A stretch of 64,000 bases of DNA from Bdellovibrionales bacterium (GCA_019750295.1 JAIEOS010000009.1:45138-109137), one strand, 5' to 3'. Shown: positions 9,337 to 18,330, numbered from the stretch's first letter. Numbers and translations are program-made. Notes: generated by a model from the letters alone, not told the origin.

Positions 9337-11091
9337 TTAGCCGCCGGGTCCGCCACCTTGGCCGCCGCCGCCACTGGCGCCGGAGCCCGCGTCGCCGTTA
9401 GATCCGGCACCGGTTTCTCCGCCAGAGGAGCCACCGCTGTTTCCACCGGGACCATCGCCTCCAGGTCCATTGCTGCCACCGGGTCCATCGCTACCGCCGG
9501 GTCCGTTACCACCGCCGTCGGTTCCGCCCGGTCCATCGCTGCCATTTCCATCGCGAAGGAAACGGGCTTCCTCCTCAGGAGTTCCGTTCAATGCGAGATC
9601 ACAGCCTGTTGTTTCTGTATTGCAAGCTTTCGCCATTTCTACGCAAAGATGGCGAATATCATTTTCGCGAGTGGGTGCGGTGACGCATTTTTGAATGGGC
9701 CGGCCACGATTCCAATAGTTAAAGTTTCGGCGTTTCGTTGCTGGATAGCTCCACTGGTTAAAGGAAACGTATCCGTGCCGAGTTTGAAAGATCTGTTCGA
9801 ATTGACTGCGATCAGTGACTCGATCCATTGATAAATAACGTTCGGAGGCGGCTTCTTCTTCGGGTGTAAACTCATATTGAGAAGCATCGCAAGGTCCGAG
9901 AGAAGCAATCGACATAATCGTGGTTTGCAGCGCGAGACGCCGGCGTTCTGCAGGGAGAGTGGCCCCGAAGCCGTCATTATCGTAGCGAGCAGCCATTGCG
10001 ATCGCGGCGATATATTTGTTAGAGGCATTGGGGTATCCGGCGCGCGCCATACCTTGTTTGATACATGCGTAAGGTCCCAGTCCTCGAGCGGGCGACGCGG
10101 GTCCATGTCCTCTGCGAGGAGGGTGAGATGGGCGACGAGCTAAACGAGGATTTTCGCGTTCAATCTGGGCCACGGATCTTTCGATTTCATTGTAATGGCG
10201 CATGAGTTTAAAGCAGGAATGGTTTTGACCTGCAGTGTGGCGGTTCCATTCCGCTTGAGTTGTTCCGCAGTAGTTTTGAATACGACGGTATTCGGTAAAG
10301 ACCTCTGCTTTATATTTTTGGAGGGCTTCCGCTTCGGAGGTTCCGGCGTATCGAGCGTCGGCTTGGATGGCCTTTAAAAGACTTCTGCGGAAATGATCTG
10401 CAAAAGACTGTTGGCCCATCTCACGATAGAATCTTTCGACGACAGTAATACAATTTGATTGAGTAAGATCTTTTCTCAAATTGGCGCAATAAGGTTCGGC
10501 TGTTGCTGCGTTGGCATAAGTGAAGTAGCGCGGATTACATTGGTGACCCGAGCGTTGACCACCGGTATCGGTCGGGAGGGCGCAACGGTTGGGGGAATCA
10601 CAAGTCACTCGGAATGACCCGTTACCCGTCGGTCGACGTTGCCAAGTTCCCCAGTATCCACCGATAAGACAGTTCGCTCCAACGCGGTAAGGGGGAGGGG
10701 TCTCAGTTCCTTGGGCGAAGCTCTCTTCGATCAACTGAAAAAATCCTGCGGACTTCTTTTTCTTAGATTCAAATTCACCATTGGCGTTTTGGCTTTGGAA
10801 CTCTTCCACATTGGCCATAAACTCATGCACTTTGCGATAAAAATTATAAACTGTTTTTGCATCCAATTTTTGGATCTGTTCATAGGTCAAAAATGGAATT
10901 TCCGTCATCTGAAGAGATGCCGGTGAGCGATCAAATTCGTCCTCAGCGATCACTGAATTTTGATCCGCGCCATTGTTTTGAGCTTGTTGTGTCGGCATCT
11001 CTTTTTTTCGATAAAGAGAGCAGGCACCAGCGACAGAAACCATCACTGCAAGAGACACGACCAATTTCATCAGAGAATTTACATTTTTCAT
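9337..11091 (-). CDS. Lipoprotein with glycine-rich C-terminal tail
   Basis: 584 residues with lipobox VAGAC (lipidated Cys24) and a GAGG ribosome site before ATG 11091. After a charged N-terminal linker there is a Cys-containing central region (motifs VGANCLIGGYWG, CVTAPTRE, LCVEMAKACNTETTGC) that could be disulfide-bonded. The last ~75 residues are almost pure Gly/Ser/Asp/Pro with repeats of GPGGSD and GPGGSN. The Gly-rich tail resembles extended surface or matrix-binding regions, but no enzyme family is recognised. It ends at the long hairpin shared with the methyltransferase gene. Confidence 0.7.
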   Translation of the reverse strand: MKNVNSLMKLVVSLAVMVSVAGACSLYRKKEMPTQQAQNNGADQNSVIAEDEFDRSPASLQMTEIPFLTYEQIQKLDAKTVYNFYRKVHEFMANVEEFQSQNANGEFESKKKKSAGFFQLIEESFAQGTETPPPYRVGANCLIGGYWGTWQRRPTGNGSFRVTCDSPNRCALPTDTGGQRSGHQCNPRYFTYANAATAEPYCANLRKDLTQSNCITVVERFYREMGQQSFADHFRRSLLKAIQADARYAGTSEAEALQKYKAEVFTEYRRIQNYCGTTQAEWNRHTAGQNHSCFKLMRHYNEIERSVAQIERENPRLARRPSHPPRRGHGPASPARGLGPYACIKQGMARAGYPNASNKYIAAIAMAARYDNDGFGATLPAERRRLALQTTIMSIASLGPCDASQYEFTPEEEAASERYLSMDRVTDRSQFEQIFQTRHGYVSFNQWSYPATKRRNFNYWNRGRPIQKCVTAPTRENDIRHLCVEMAKACNTETTGCDLALNGTPEEEARFLRDGNGSDGPGGTDGGGNGPGGSDGPGGSNGPGGDGPGGNSGGSSGGETGAGSNGDAGSGASGGGGQGGGPGG

Positions 11092-11187
11092 AAATTTACC
11101 TCGTAAACTATTTCGGCAAATTTAATTCTTAAGTTGAGCCATAGCTGGAGAACTGACCCTTGGACGAGGAGATCGAAACTCTGGCTA

Positions 11188-11937
11188 TTATATAGTCGCG
11201 CGACGAGAGAGCACAAAACGTCGAACGAGATAAAAGACCAGGAGTAAAGCTAAAGCGGCGAAAACAAAAATTTTGAACTTCTTCACGTAGGTGAGGATAT
11301 CCTCGCCATAGTAAGAGACAAGATAGACTTGAGTGGGAACCGAAAACAGTGCGGCCAAACCATCGGTGAGAAGAAAGGTCCACTGGGAAACCCCTAGGGC
11401 TCCACACATTAAGTGACCTGGGAAGCGCACTCCGGGAATAAATCGAAACACCGAGGGGGCCCAAAACCCATACTTTTTAACCCAACCGCGAATACGGTCC
11501 ATTTTTTCGTCTGTAAAATGAGTTTGAAAGCGATCGCTGCGCATGATCTGTTTTCCAAAAACTTTACCCATCGAAAAGATAAAATAATCGGTGATAATCA
11601 CCGCAAGAAAACACACGGCCGCCAGAGTGTGCGGGTTGACCATCGGGGCGCCAGGATAAGGCGGCGGGTATTCTTCGGGATTTAATGAGATGTGACCCGC
11701 AAGACCCGCGCTGATGATGATCACTTCTTCGGGAATGGGTACACCTAAGCTACAGATAAACATAAAACCAAAGATCGCCGCGTACACGATGAGGGGCTGA
11801 TAGGTATAACCTGCAAACCAATCTCGAATGTCTTCGAGATCCATTCCCACCACTTTTCTTCCAACGTAAACCAATCCTAAAACAAATAGGAGCAGTCCAA
11901 TGGCGATGAACTTATTGGAAGTTTTCCGCATATTCAC
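11188..11937 (-). CDS. DedA/SNARE-associated family inner-membrane protein
   Basis: 249 residues with several hydrophobic segments. The DedA signatures are present: a re-entrant region with GVPIPEEVIIISAGLAG and the conserved FRFIPGVRFPGHLMCGALG. DedA proteins are proposed to act as undecaprenyl-phosphate or phospholipid translocases and support envelope integrity. The GTG start at 11937 has AGGA about 10 bases upstream; an in-frame ATG at 11931 is the alternative. It follows the cyclophilin gene with only 12 bp between and is probably co-transcribed with it. Confidence 0.88.
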   Translation of the reverse strand: MNMRKTSNKFIAIGLLLFVLGLVYVGRKVVGMDLEDIRDWFAGYTYQPLIVYAAIFGFMFICSLGVPIPEEVIIISAGLAGHISLNPEEYPPPYPGAPMVNPHTLAAVCFLAVIITDYFIFSMGKVFGKQIMRSDRFQTHFTDEKMDRIRGWVKKYGFWAPSVFRFIPGVRFPGHLMCGALGVSQWTFLLTDGLAALFSVPTQVYLVSYYGEDILTYVKKFKIFVFAALALLLVFYLVRRFVLSRRATI

Positions 11938-11949
11938 AATAGGTCATTC

Positions 11950-12621
11950 CTATTTTTGAGTGATCGATTTAATAATCACTGGTTCTTTGGGCACGTCTTG
12001 ATGGAAACCATGATTTCCTGTAGGAACTTTCGCGATCGCATCGACCACTTCCATTCCTTTGGTCACTTTACCAAAAACGGCATATCCAAAATTCTGCGGT
12101 GAAGTTCCTCGTTGATCAAGGAAATCGTTATCGACATGGTTAATAAAAAACTGGCTGGTGGCACTGTTTACTTCCATGGTTCTGGCCATGGCTAAAGTGC
12201 CCTTCACATTCTTAAGGTCGGGCTTAGCCTCGTTCTTAATGGGCGCATGTTTTGAATCTTTTTCTTTCATATCAGGCGTAAAGCCTCCGCCTTGAATCAT
12301 AAAATTAGGAATCACGCGGTGAAACACCGTATTGTCGTAATACTTTTCCGCGGTATATTTAAGAAAGTTTTGAACGGTCATCGGGGCTTTATCTAACCAA
12401 AGTTCTGCTTCCAATGTTCCTTTATTTGTCTCGATAACAACAGTAGGGTTGCTCACACTCGCTCCTTTGCCGACAGCTGGTTGTTCTTTAGAATTTTGAA
12501 GTTTTGACACGCTTACTTTTTGAGCTACAGCTTTTGCCGATGCTTGGGGTGAAGCGGCCAACAGTGGAGTCGAGTGTAAGTTTAAAAGCAAAACAATGAA
12601 AGCGATTCTTTGTCCCGACAA
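11950..12621 (-). CDS. Exported cyclophilin-type peptidyl-prolyl isomerase
   Basis: About 223 residues. An N-terminal signal peptide (hydrophobic FIVLLLNL, cut after LLAA) is followed by a Ser/Lys-rich linker and a complete cyclophilin domain: VVIETNKGTLEAELWLDKAP, the signature FHRVIPNFMIQGGG, and QFFINHVDNDFLDQ. It should speed proline isomerisation during periplasmic folding of outer-membrane proteins. I chose the TTG start at 12621 because GAGGTG lies seven bases upstream; another TTG at 12633 would overlap that site. Confidence 0.88.
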   Translation of the reverse strand: MSGQRIAFIVLLLNLHSTPLLAASPQASAKAVAQKVSVSKLQNSKEQPAVGKGASVSNPTVVIETNKGTLEAELWLDKAPMTVQNFLKYTAEKYYDNTVFHRVIPNFMIQGGGFTPDMKEKDSKHAPIKNEAKPDLKNVKGTLAMARTMEVNSATSQFFINHVDNDFLDQRGTSPQNFGYAVFGKVTKGMEVVDAIAKVPTGNHGFHQDVPKEPVIIKSITQK

Positions 12622-12658
12622 TCTGCACCTCAAAAAAATCCGTCAAAAAAATGGCATG

Positions 12659-12688
12659 TGTCAAAAACCTGGCCCTGTGTTTTTGACA
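12659..12688. promoter_or_regulatory. 10-bp inverted repeat between the cyclophilin and small CxxC genes
   Basis: TGTCAAAAAC (12659-12668) and GTTTTTGACA (12679-12688) are perfect complements with a 10-base loop; a further GTCAAAAA copy lies at 12642. It may end the small CxxC gene's transcript or act as an operator for the cyclophilin gene, whose start is 38 bp away on the minus strand. No U-run directly follows the stem, so terminator function is unsure. Confidence 0.35.
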
Positions 12689-12761
12689 TTTTTCTAAATA
12701 ACTCTAGCAATAAATGGAAGTGAGCGGAAGCTCAAAGCCTCGAGGGCGAGATCTCAACGCA

Positions 12762-12974
12762 CTAGTGAAGTGCGTGATCTTTAACTCGAGAGTTCATATT
12801 GCATTTGGAGCAATGGGCGGTCTCAAGCACCTGGTTTGATTCTTGGTTGATTTCATGAATTAAAGTGAGCGGTTCTGCGCAAAGTGCACACTGATTGATA
12901 GACTTAATAAAATTGCGAATCTGCTCAAGACGTTGAAGAACCGAACTCTGTACGAACTCTTTATATGATGACAT
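12762..12974 (-). CDS. Small zinc-ribbon-like protein (two CxxC pairs)
   Basis: 70 residues from ATG 12974, which has GGGGGT seven bases upstream; a longer upstream start would cover that ribosome site. Residues 1-25 form an amphipathic helix (EFVQSSVLQRLEQIRNFI). Then come CALC and CSKC pairs about 25 residues apart, the spacing of a zinc ribbon or treble clef. No known family is recognised. It could be a small regulator or RNA-binding protein. It is divergent from the 13.0-13.6 kb region. Confidence 0.6.
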   Translation of the reverse strand: MSSYKEFVQSSVLQRLEQIRNFIKSINQCALCAEPLTLIHEINQESNQVLETAHCSKCNMNSRVKDHALH

Positions 12975-13047
12975 GGTAATTACCCCCACCATTCTCTTAG
13001 CAAGAGTTGTTCACAGACCTTTGTGCCGTGCGCTGAGGCCGTTTATG

Positions 13048-13209
13048 GAATTTTGTTCTGGTAGAATCGAATTTGGAAAGTCTCTTCCGGGAGACGCCCA
13101 TCCCTGGGCTCAGCGCCCTTGTCGCCGGTGGGAAGCCCGGCGATCGCGTCACGCTCAAGGGAGCTCCCTACACATACTTTCCAAATTCGATTCTACCAGA
13201 ACAAAATTC
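13048..13209. repeat. 34-bp perfect inverted repeat enclosing a GC-rich structured core
   Basis: Arms 13048-13081 and 13176-13209 are exact reverse complements over 34 bases. The 94-bp core is much more GC-rich than the flanks and contains its own hairpin (CGCCGG-N8-CCGGCG) and the palindrome GGGAGCTCCC. The element lies between divergent genes, so it is not a shared terminator. Candidates are a non-autonomous mobile element (MITE-like) or a long-hairpin non-coding RNA. No flanking target duplication was seen. Confidence 0.6.
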
Positions 13210-13318
13210 AAAAAGTTCGCACAGACGCGTCCCATGGTTCTTAACGAATCTCTAATGGAATCCTGACTGGACGTTGTACGGGATAATGGCGAACAATGAA
13301 TGGGTGGATAAAAAAAAT

Positions 13319-13468
13319 CTCTCGGAGGGGGTACTCCGAGAGTTCAATTCAAGATTTTTGGGGGATCTTTAATTGGGGGGGTCATTTGAGATGGGGGGCA
13401 TCTCAATCTCGTAGGAGCTTTTGGGGGGTGCTCGCTGCGAGAACAAGACTAGGTATACAGACCCTCGC
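13319..13468 (+). ncRNA. Candidate structured RNA: row of hairpins with oligo-G loops
   Basis: Four successive hairpins each expose a G run: 13319-13342 (CTCTCGGAG / CTCCGAGAG, loop GGGGTA), 13351-13369 (AAGAT / ATCTT, loop T4G5), 13386-13406 (TTGAGATG / CATCTCAA, loop G5), and 13408-13441 (CTCG and GAGC pairing with GCTC and CGAG, loop T4G6T). A GCGAG/CTCGC pair (13437-13441 with 13464-13468) could replace the outer part of the last stem, followed by an A-rich tail. It may be a standalone RNA or part of the fadE leader. No family is recognised; the call rests on structure only. Confidence 0.4.
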
Positions 13469-13583
13469 CAAAAAACAAAAATTATTCATTTAGATATGGG
13501 GTATTCAGTTTTACTTATAACCCATTTTGGAACTAATAAGAATAAGTCTTGATATGTCGAGGCAAGAGGCCTTAAGTCCTTAT

Positions 13584-13598
13584 ATTTGTTGTACAAAT
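13584..13598. promoter_or_regulatory. Possible operator upstream of fadE
   Basis: ATTTGT-TGT-ACAAAT is a perfect 6-bp dyad with a 3-bp centre, 46 bp before the fadE GTG. Fatty-acid oxidation genes are often controlled by FadR or TetR-type repressors acting at such dyads. Which regulator binds here is unknown. Confidence 0.35.
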
Positions 13599-13643
13599 GT
13601 CCCTTCTCAAATACCATAATTCCATACATTAAGGGGGTCCTTC

Positions 13644-16166
13644 GTGGATTTACTAGCATACTTTGGTTTCCTTTTAGGAGACTGTTTTTGGACTTGTTTC
13701 GCTGGAGTTGTTTTTGTTGCGGTTGTCCTGGGTTATTGGGGCGCACCCCTCATCCTATGGACGATATTCGCAGGCGTGGTTCTTGTCGGATACAATGCGC
13801 CGGTGTGGTTACTCGCTGTAACTCTCGGAGTTGCGGTGATCTTCAATATTCCGATGCTCAGAACACTTTTAGTTTCGGGACCCATTCTTGGTCTTCTTAA
13901 AAAGCTGCAAGTGTTTCCGAAAATTTCGGAGACCGAGAGAACCGCTCTGGAAGCGGGTGTGGTGTGGGTGGAGTCCGAACTTTTTTCGGGAACTCCCAAC
14001 TTCAAAAAAATTCTGGAAGAGCCCTATCCCGAGCTCACCGCTAAAGAGAAAACATTTTTAGATTCAAAAATTGATCAGCTCTGTGATCTCGTCGATGACT
14101 GGTCCCTCTGGGAAACGCGCGAGCTTCCGAAGGCGGCTTGGGACTTTATTAAAAAAGAAAAATTGTTTGGAATGATCATTCCCGAGAAAGAGGGTGGACT
14201 TGGATTTTCCGCGCTCGCTCACTCGGATATTATTTCTAAGATTTCAACTCACTCGGTGCCGCTCGGAGTGTTGGTCATGGTTCCCAACTCTTTAGGACCC
14301 GCCGAGTTGCTCTTGCATTATGGAACAGATGCACAAAAGAAAAAATATTTAAGTCGTCTTGCCAATGGCGAAGAGATTCCTTGTTTCGCTCTGACGGAGC
14401 CTGGTGCAGGTAGCGATGCCGGCAATATTCAGTCCTCAGGTGAAATCTATAAAGGCACCGACGGAAAGCTCTATATCAAACTGAGCTGGAACAAACGTTG
14501 GATTACGCTCGCCGCAATCTCGACAGTTCTGGGTGTGGCGTTCCGATTGCGCGATCCGAACAATCTTCTCGGTAAAGGGGAAGATTTGGGAATTACATGC
14601 GCGTTGATTCCAACGACCACGAAAGGCGTCACGATCGGTCGTCGTCACGATCCATTGGGTGTCCCTTTCTTTAACTGTCCGACCCAAGGTCACGATGTCG
14701 TGATTGATGTGGAAGAGTGCGTGGTCGGTGGTGTTGCCGGCTGCGGTAAAGGCTGGGGAATGTTAATGGATTGCTTGGCTGCAGGCCGAGGGATTTCGCT
14801 CCCAGCGCAAGGGGCTGGAGCTGGTAAATACGCTGTGCGCGCCGTTTCGGCCCACGTGACCAACCGTAAACAGTTTGGTGTCAACATTGGTAAACTCGAG
14901 GGCGTCGAAGATGCTCTCGCGCGCATCGTTGGTTTGAGCTACGTGATGGAGTCTTGTCGTAAGTTCACGGCGGGAGCACTGGATAAAGGAATTAAGCCTC
15001 CGGTCGTAACGGCCATCGCAAAGTACTACAACACCGAAATGATGAGAAAAGTGATCAATGATTCGATGGACGTCCTCGGTGGCGCCGCGATTTCTCGCGG
15101 ACCCCGCAACGTGATGTCTCACGCTTATATCGCGGCTCCGATTGCGATTACGGTTGAAGGCGCAAACATCATGACACGAACTTTGATCATCTTTGGACAG
15201 GGAGCTCTTCGTGCGCATCCATTTGCGTATCACGAGGTGGCCGCTGTTGAGAAGGGCGATAAGAAAGGCTTTGATAGAGCTTTCTGGGGCCACATCGGGC
15301 ACATCATTAAGAACACCTTCCGCTCGATCGTTCTCAGTTGGACTCGAGGATACTTTGTGGTCACTCCGGGCGGACCGCTTCGCCGTTACTATCAAAAACT
15401 GACATGGGCTTCGGCGTCGTTTGCCATTATGTCAGATATCGCTATGGGAACTCTGGGTGGTAAATTAAAAATGAAGGGGAACCTTACGGGTCGTTATGCC
15501 GACATTTTAGGTTGGATGTATTTGGCGACCTCGGTGATTCGCCGTTACGAGCACGAAGGGCATAAAGAAGATCTTCCGGTTGTTGAGTTTGCGTTGAAGC
15601 ACGCGTTTAACGAAATTCAAAAAGGCTTTGAAGGTATTTTTCAAAACATCGATGCTCCGATTTTGGGTTGGATTTTCAAAGGACCATTTAGCTGGTGGTG
15701 CCGTATGAATACATTCACATCGGGAATCAATGATGGTCTGACGCACAAAGTGGCGGATCTGATTCAGCAAGACAGCACTCAGCGCGATCGATTGACGGAA
15801 AATATTTATCTTCCTAACCACAAGCCGAAAGAAGCGATCACTCGTCTAGATATCGCATTTAAGGCAGTCAAGAAGGCGGAAGAGATCGAGAGCAAGGTGC
15901 GAAAAGCCGTTCGTTCGAAGAAGCTTCCTAAGATCAAGAACGACACGATTTATCAAGAGGCGCTCAATGCTGGCGTGATCACTCGGGAAGAGTTTGATCA
16001 AGTGAAGAAGGCCTCTGAGCTTCGTTGGGACGCGATCCAGGTGGACGACTTCAGTCAAGAAGAGTACATCCACCATAAAGGACAGATTAAAGGATCAGGC
16101 GTTTCTGGGGCGGCCGACGCGGCTAAGAATGGCGCCGCCAATGATAAAAAAGATCAGTACAATTAG
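13644..16166 (+). CDS. fadE: Acyl-CoA dehydrogenase FadE, first step of fatty-acid beta-oxidation
   Basis: 840 residues, close to the 814 of E. coli FadE. Residues 1-75 form membrane segments. The flavin-dependent acyl-CoA dehydrogenase core follows (about 110-520), with PCFALTEPGAGSDAG, GKGWGMLMDCLAAGRGISLPA and the FAD-contacting VLGGAAISRG. The C-terminal ~300 residues are the FadE-specific DUF1974 domain. It oxidises acyl-CoA to trans-2-enoyl-CoA and passes electrons to ETF. GTG start, with AAGGGGGT about six bases upstream. Its last 72 bp overlap the tail of the convergent MFS gene. The A/K/D-rich C-terminal tail looks disordered. Confidence 0.92.
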   Translation: MDLLAYFGFLLGDCFWTCFAGVVFVAVVLGYWGAPLILWTIFAGVVLVGYNAPVWLLAVTLGVAVIFNIPMLRTLLVSGPILGLLKKLQVFPKISETERTALEAGVVWVESELFSGTPNFKKILEEPYPELTAKEKTFLDSKIDQLCDLVDDWSLWETRELPKAAWDFIKKEKLFGMIIPEKEGGLGFSALAHSDIISKISTHSVPLGVLVMVPNSLGPAELLLHYGTDAQKKKYLSRLANGEEIPCFALTEPGAGSDAGNIQSSGEIYKGTDGKLYIKLSWNKRWITLAAISTVLGVAFRLRDPNNLLGKGEDLGITCALIPTTTKGVTIGRRHDPLGVPFFNCPTQGHDVVIDVEECVVGGVAGCGKGWGMLMDCLAAGRGISLPAQGAGAGKYAVRAVSAHVTNRKQFGVNIGKLEGVEDALARIVGLSYVMESCRKFTAGALDKGIKPPVVTAIAKYYNTEMMRKVINDSMDVLGGAAISRGPRNVMSHAYIAAPIAITVEGANIMTRTLIIFGQGALRAHPFAYHEVAAVEKGDKKGFDRAFWGHIGHIIKNTFRSIVLSWTRGYFVVTPGGPLRRYYQKLTWASASFAIMSDIAMGTLGGKLKMKGNLTGRYADILGWMYLATSVIRRYEHEGHKEDLPVVEFALKHAFNEIQKGFEGIFQNIDAPILGWIFKGPFSWWCRMNTFTSGINDGLTHKVADLIQQDSTQRDRLTENIYLPNHKPKEAITRLDIAFKAVKKAEEIESKVRKAVRSKKLPKIKNDTIYQEALNAGVITREEFDQVKKASELRWDAIQVDDFSQEEYIHHKGQIKGSGVSGAADAAKNGAANDKKDQYN

Positions 16167-17360
16167 TATCGAGACTCGTGGGTTGTCAGTCGTAAGACTG
16201 ACAGCTCCTACCGCCAGTGGCCCTAAGATGGCCGAAAATTTTCCCACCATATTATAAAATCCAAAGAATTCTCCGGCTTGATCTCGCGGAGTCATTTTGC
16301 CAAAGAATGAGCGGCTCATGGCTTGGAGTCCACCCTGAACTAGACCGATCACGATGGCGAGACCGTAAAACTCCGCCGCATTGGAGATAAAATAGCTATA
16401 AACGGTCGCTAGCGAGTAGATGGCAAGTCCCACGTAAATAGAGGGTTTATCGCCAATCTTTTGCGCCAGCCAGGCGTATATGAGAGTGGCGGGGAATCCA
16501 ATAAACTGAACTAAAATAATGGCCAGGATAAGGTCACTGGATTTGAGGCCGATCGACAGAGCAAAATCCACAGCCATTTTGATAATGGTATTTACCCCAT
16601 CGATATAAAAGATATATGCGGCCAAAAATAAAAAAAGATCGCGATGCTGGCGCATCTGTAAAAAGGTTTGTCGAAATCGTCGAAACGATTCGCTTAGCGG
16701 CGCGCGCGCGGTGGACTTGTTCTCCTTCACAAAAAAGAACAGGGGGAGGCTAAAAAGAATCCACCAAACACAAACAGTGATGAAAGACCATTGCACGGCG
16801 CGCGCGGTATTTTCGATTCCCAAGAGCTCTGGGTGAGCCGTCATGATCGCGTTGATCACGATAAGAATGCCGCCGCCGAGGTATCCGAGGGAGAATCCCA
16901 GGCTCGAAACGAAGGAAATGTTCTTTTCGGTCGAAACGTCGACGAGGAGGGCATCATAAAAAATGTTACTCAGCCAGTAGCCGATGTTCGAAATGGTGAA
17001 GAATATAATGGCAGTTTGCCAGTCTCCTCGAGAAATAAAGAAAAAAGGAATGAGCGTCAGAGCGCCGACGGTCGTAAAAATTCCGAGGAGCCATTTTTTT
17101 TTATGGCTCACGTCGGCCAAAGTTCCCATGAAAGGAGCGATCAAAAAGACGATGATACTGTTGGCCGAGTTTGAGAGTCCTAAATAAAAAGTGGACTGAG
17201 AAGCACTGAGATCGCTGGCCCAGTATTCTTTAAAAAAAATGGGGAAAAAAACGGCAATAACTGTGGTGGTGTAAGCCGAGTTGGCCCAGTCCGCAAGAGC
17301 CCAAGACCAAGATTGTCGATCGATGCCAGAGAACAAGTGCCTTATTTTTGAGCGAGTCAT
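16095..17360 (-). CDS. MFS transporter, UMF1/Atg22 family
   Basis: 421 residues with about twelve hydrophobic segments. The N-terminal WSWALADWANSAYTTTV is the diagnostic start of the UMF1 (Atg22-like) family. FFGKMTPRDQAGEFFGFYNM in the second half is also typical. Eukaryotic Atg22 exports amino acids from the vacuole; bacterial substrates are unknown. The 3' end is read antisense through the last 24 codons of fadE, an unusually long convergent overlap. No terminator hairpin is seen in the overlap. Confidence 0.88.
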   Translation of the reverse strand: MTRSKIRHLFSGIDRQSWSWALADWANSAYTTTVIAVFFPIFFKEYWASDLSASQSTFYLGLSNSANSIIVFLIAPFMGTLADVSHKKKWLLGIFTTVGALTLIPFFFISRGDWQTAIIFFTISNIGYWLSNIFYDALLVDVSTEKNISFVSSLGFSLGYLGGGILIVINAIMTAHPELLGIENTARAVQWSFITVCVWWILFSLPLFFFVKENKSTARAPLSESFRRFRQTFLQMRQHRDLFLFLAAYIFYIDGVNTIIKMAVDFALSIGLKSSDLILAIILVQFIGFPATLIYAWLAQKIGDKPSIYVGLAIYSLATVYSYFISNAAEFYGLAIVIGLVQGGLQAMSRSFFGKMTPRDQAGEFFGFYNMVGKFSAILGPLAVGAVSLTTDNPRVSILIVLIFFIIGGAILSRVGRPRNA

Positions 17361-17464
17361 CCTGACATCTTAAGAATTTACGCTGCTAAATGTCTAGAGA
17401 ATAAGTTTGAATTCTTAGCCCTCAGGTCTTTATTATTACACTTAAGCAACTTAAGGAGACCTAA

Positions 17465-18172
17465 ATGAAACTATTTTTTAACGTATTGCTTTTAGCGGTT
17501 GCGGGAATTTTTCTCGCGAATTGCTCGGGCGGCACTGCAAGTCCTAAAACAGATGACGAAAAAACAATTTACTCAATCGCAGTGGATATGGGTAAAAAAC
17601 TACAGACTTTCCAACTTTCTGATCAAGAGTTGAAAGTTTTCCGTAAAGGTTTGATGGACGGTCTAAAAGACGCGAAGCCGGAATTAGATGTTCGTCAACA
17701 GATCGTAAACGTCGGAACTCTTGTTCAAAAGAGATCTGCTCTGTTTGCTGAGAAAGAAAAGAAAGATTCTGAATCTTTCATCAACGAAGCCGCTAAAGAA
17801 GCCGGCGCACAAAAAACGGAGAGCGGTTTGATCTATCGCGAAACTCAAGCGGGCACGGGCGAAACGCCAAAAGCCACTGACAAAGTAAAAGTGCACTACC
17901 ACGGAACTTTGAGAGATCAAACGGTGTTTGATAGCTCTAGAGATCGCGGAACTCCTGCAACATTCCCACTCAATGGTGTGATTCCTTGCTGGACTGAAGG
18001 CGTTCAAAAAATGAAAGTCGGCGGTAAAGCCACTCTCGTTTGCCCTGCGGACATCGCGTACAAAGATCGCGGCGCTCCTCCAGTGATTAAGCCAGGTGCG
18101 GCTCTTAAGTTCGAAGTTGAACTTCTTGAGATCGTTAAAGACGAAACTGGTCCTGCTACGAAGAAAAAATAA
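17465..18172 (+). CDS. FKBP-type peptidyl-prolyl isomerase lipoprotein
   Basis: 235 residues with AGGAG before the ATG. Lipobox FLANC (lipidated Cys20) is followed by an FKBP_N-like dimerisation region (about 35-115, with LKVFRKGLMDGL) and a C-terminal FKBP domain (about 120-225; KVHYHGTLRDQTVFDSS, FPLNGVIPCWTEG). It resembles FkpA/Mip, periplasmic foldases, except that it is lipid-anchored. A strong terminator follows. Confidence 0.9.
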   Translation: MKLFFNVLLLAVAGIFLANCSGGTASPKTDDEKTIYSIAVDMGKKLQTFQLSDQELKVFRKGLMDGLKDAKPELDVRQQIVNVGTLVQKRSALFAEKEKKDSESFINEAAKEAGAQKTESGLIYRETQAGTGETPKATDKVKVHYHGTLRDQTVFDSSRDRGTPATFPLNGVIPCWTEGVQKMKVGGKATLVCPADIAYKDRGAPPVIKPGAALKFEVELLEIVKDETGPATKKK

Positions 18173-18197
18173 AGAACTGCCACAGCAGTTTTAAATG

Positions 18198-18230
18198 AAA
18201 AAAGCCTGGCAAACGTCAGGCTTTTTTTTT
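18198..18230 (+). terminator. Intrinsic terminator after the FKBP gene
   Basis: AAAAAAGCCTG and CAGGCTTTTTT form an 11-bp stem with an 8-base loop, followed by further T residues. Confidence 0.9.
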
Positions 18231-18330
18231 GTTCTGTGAAAATCAAATCTCTCCTGGAGTCACAAATATCCCAGCCGATGCGGTTCGTTTCATATCGAGA
18301 CACAGGAACGCATCCTTTGACGAAGAAAGT

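Noticed and set aside
12757..12775. ACGCAC/GTGCGT hairpin at the stop of the small CxxC gene
   Set aside because: No T run follows and the stem lies mostly in coding sequence, so terminator function is not supported.
13048..13209. 6S RNA, SRP RNA or integron attC site
   Set aside because: The 34-bp perfect outer stem and core do not show the 6S bubble, the SRP GGAAGG loop or attC core sites.
13073..13493. Short frames of 60-65 codons in the 13.0-13.5 kb gap
   Set aside because: They run through the inverted-repeat core or the G-loop hairpins, have no ribosome site, and their Gly/Trp/Arg-rich composition simply reflects those repeats.
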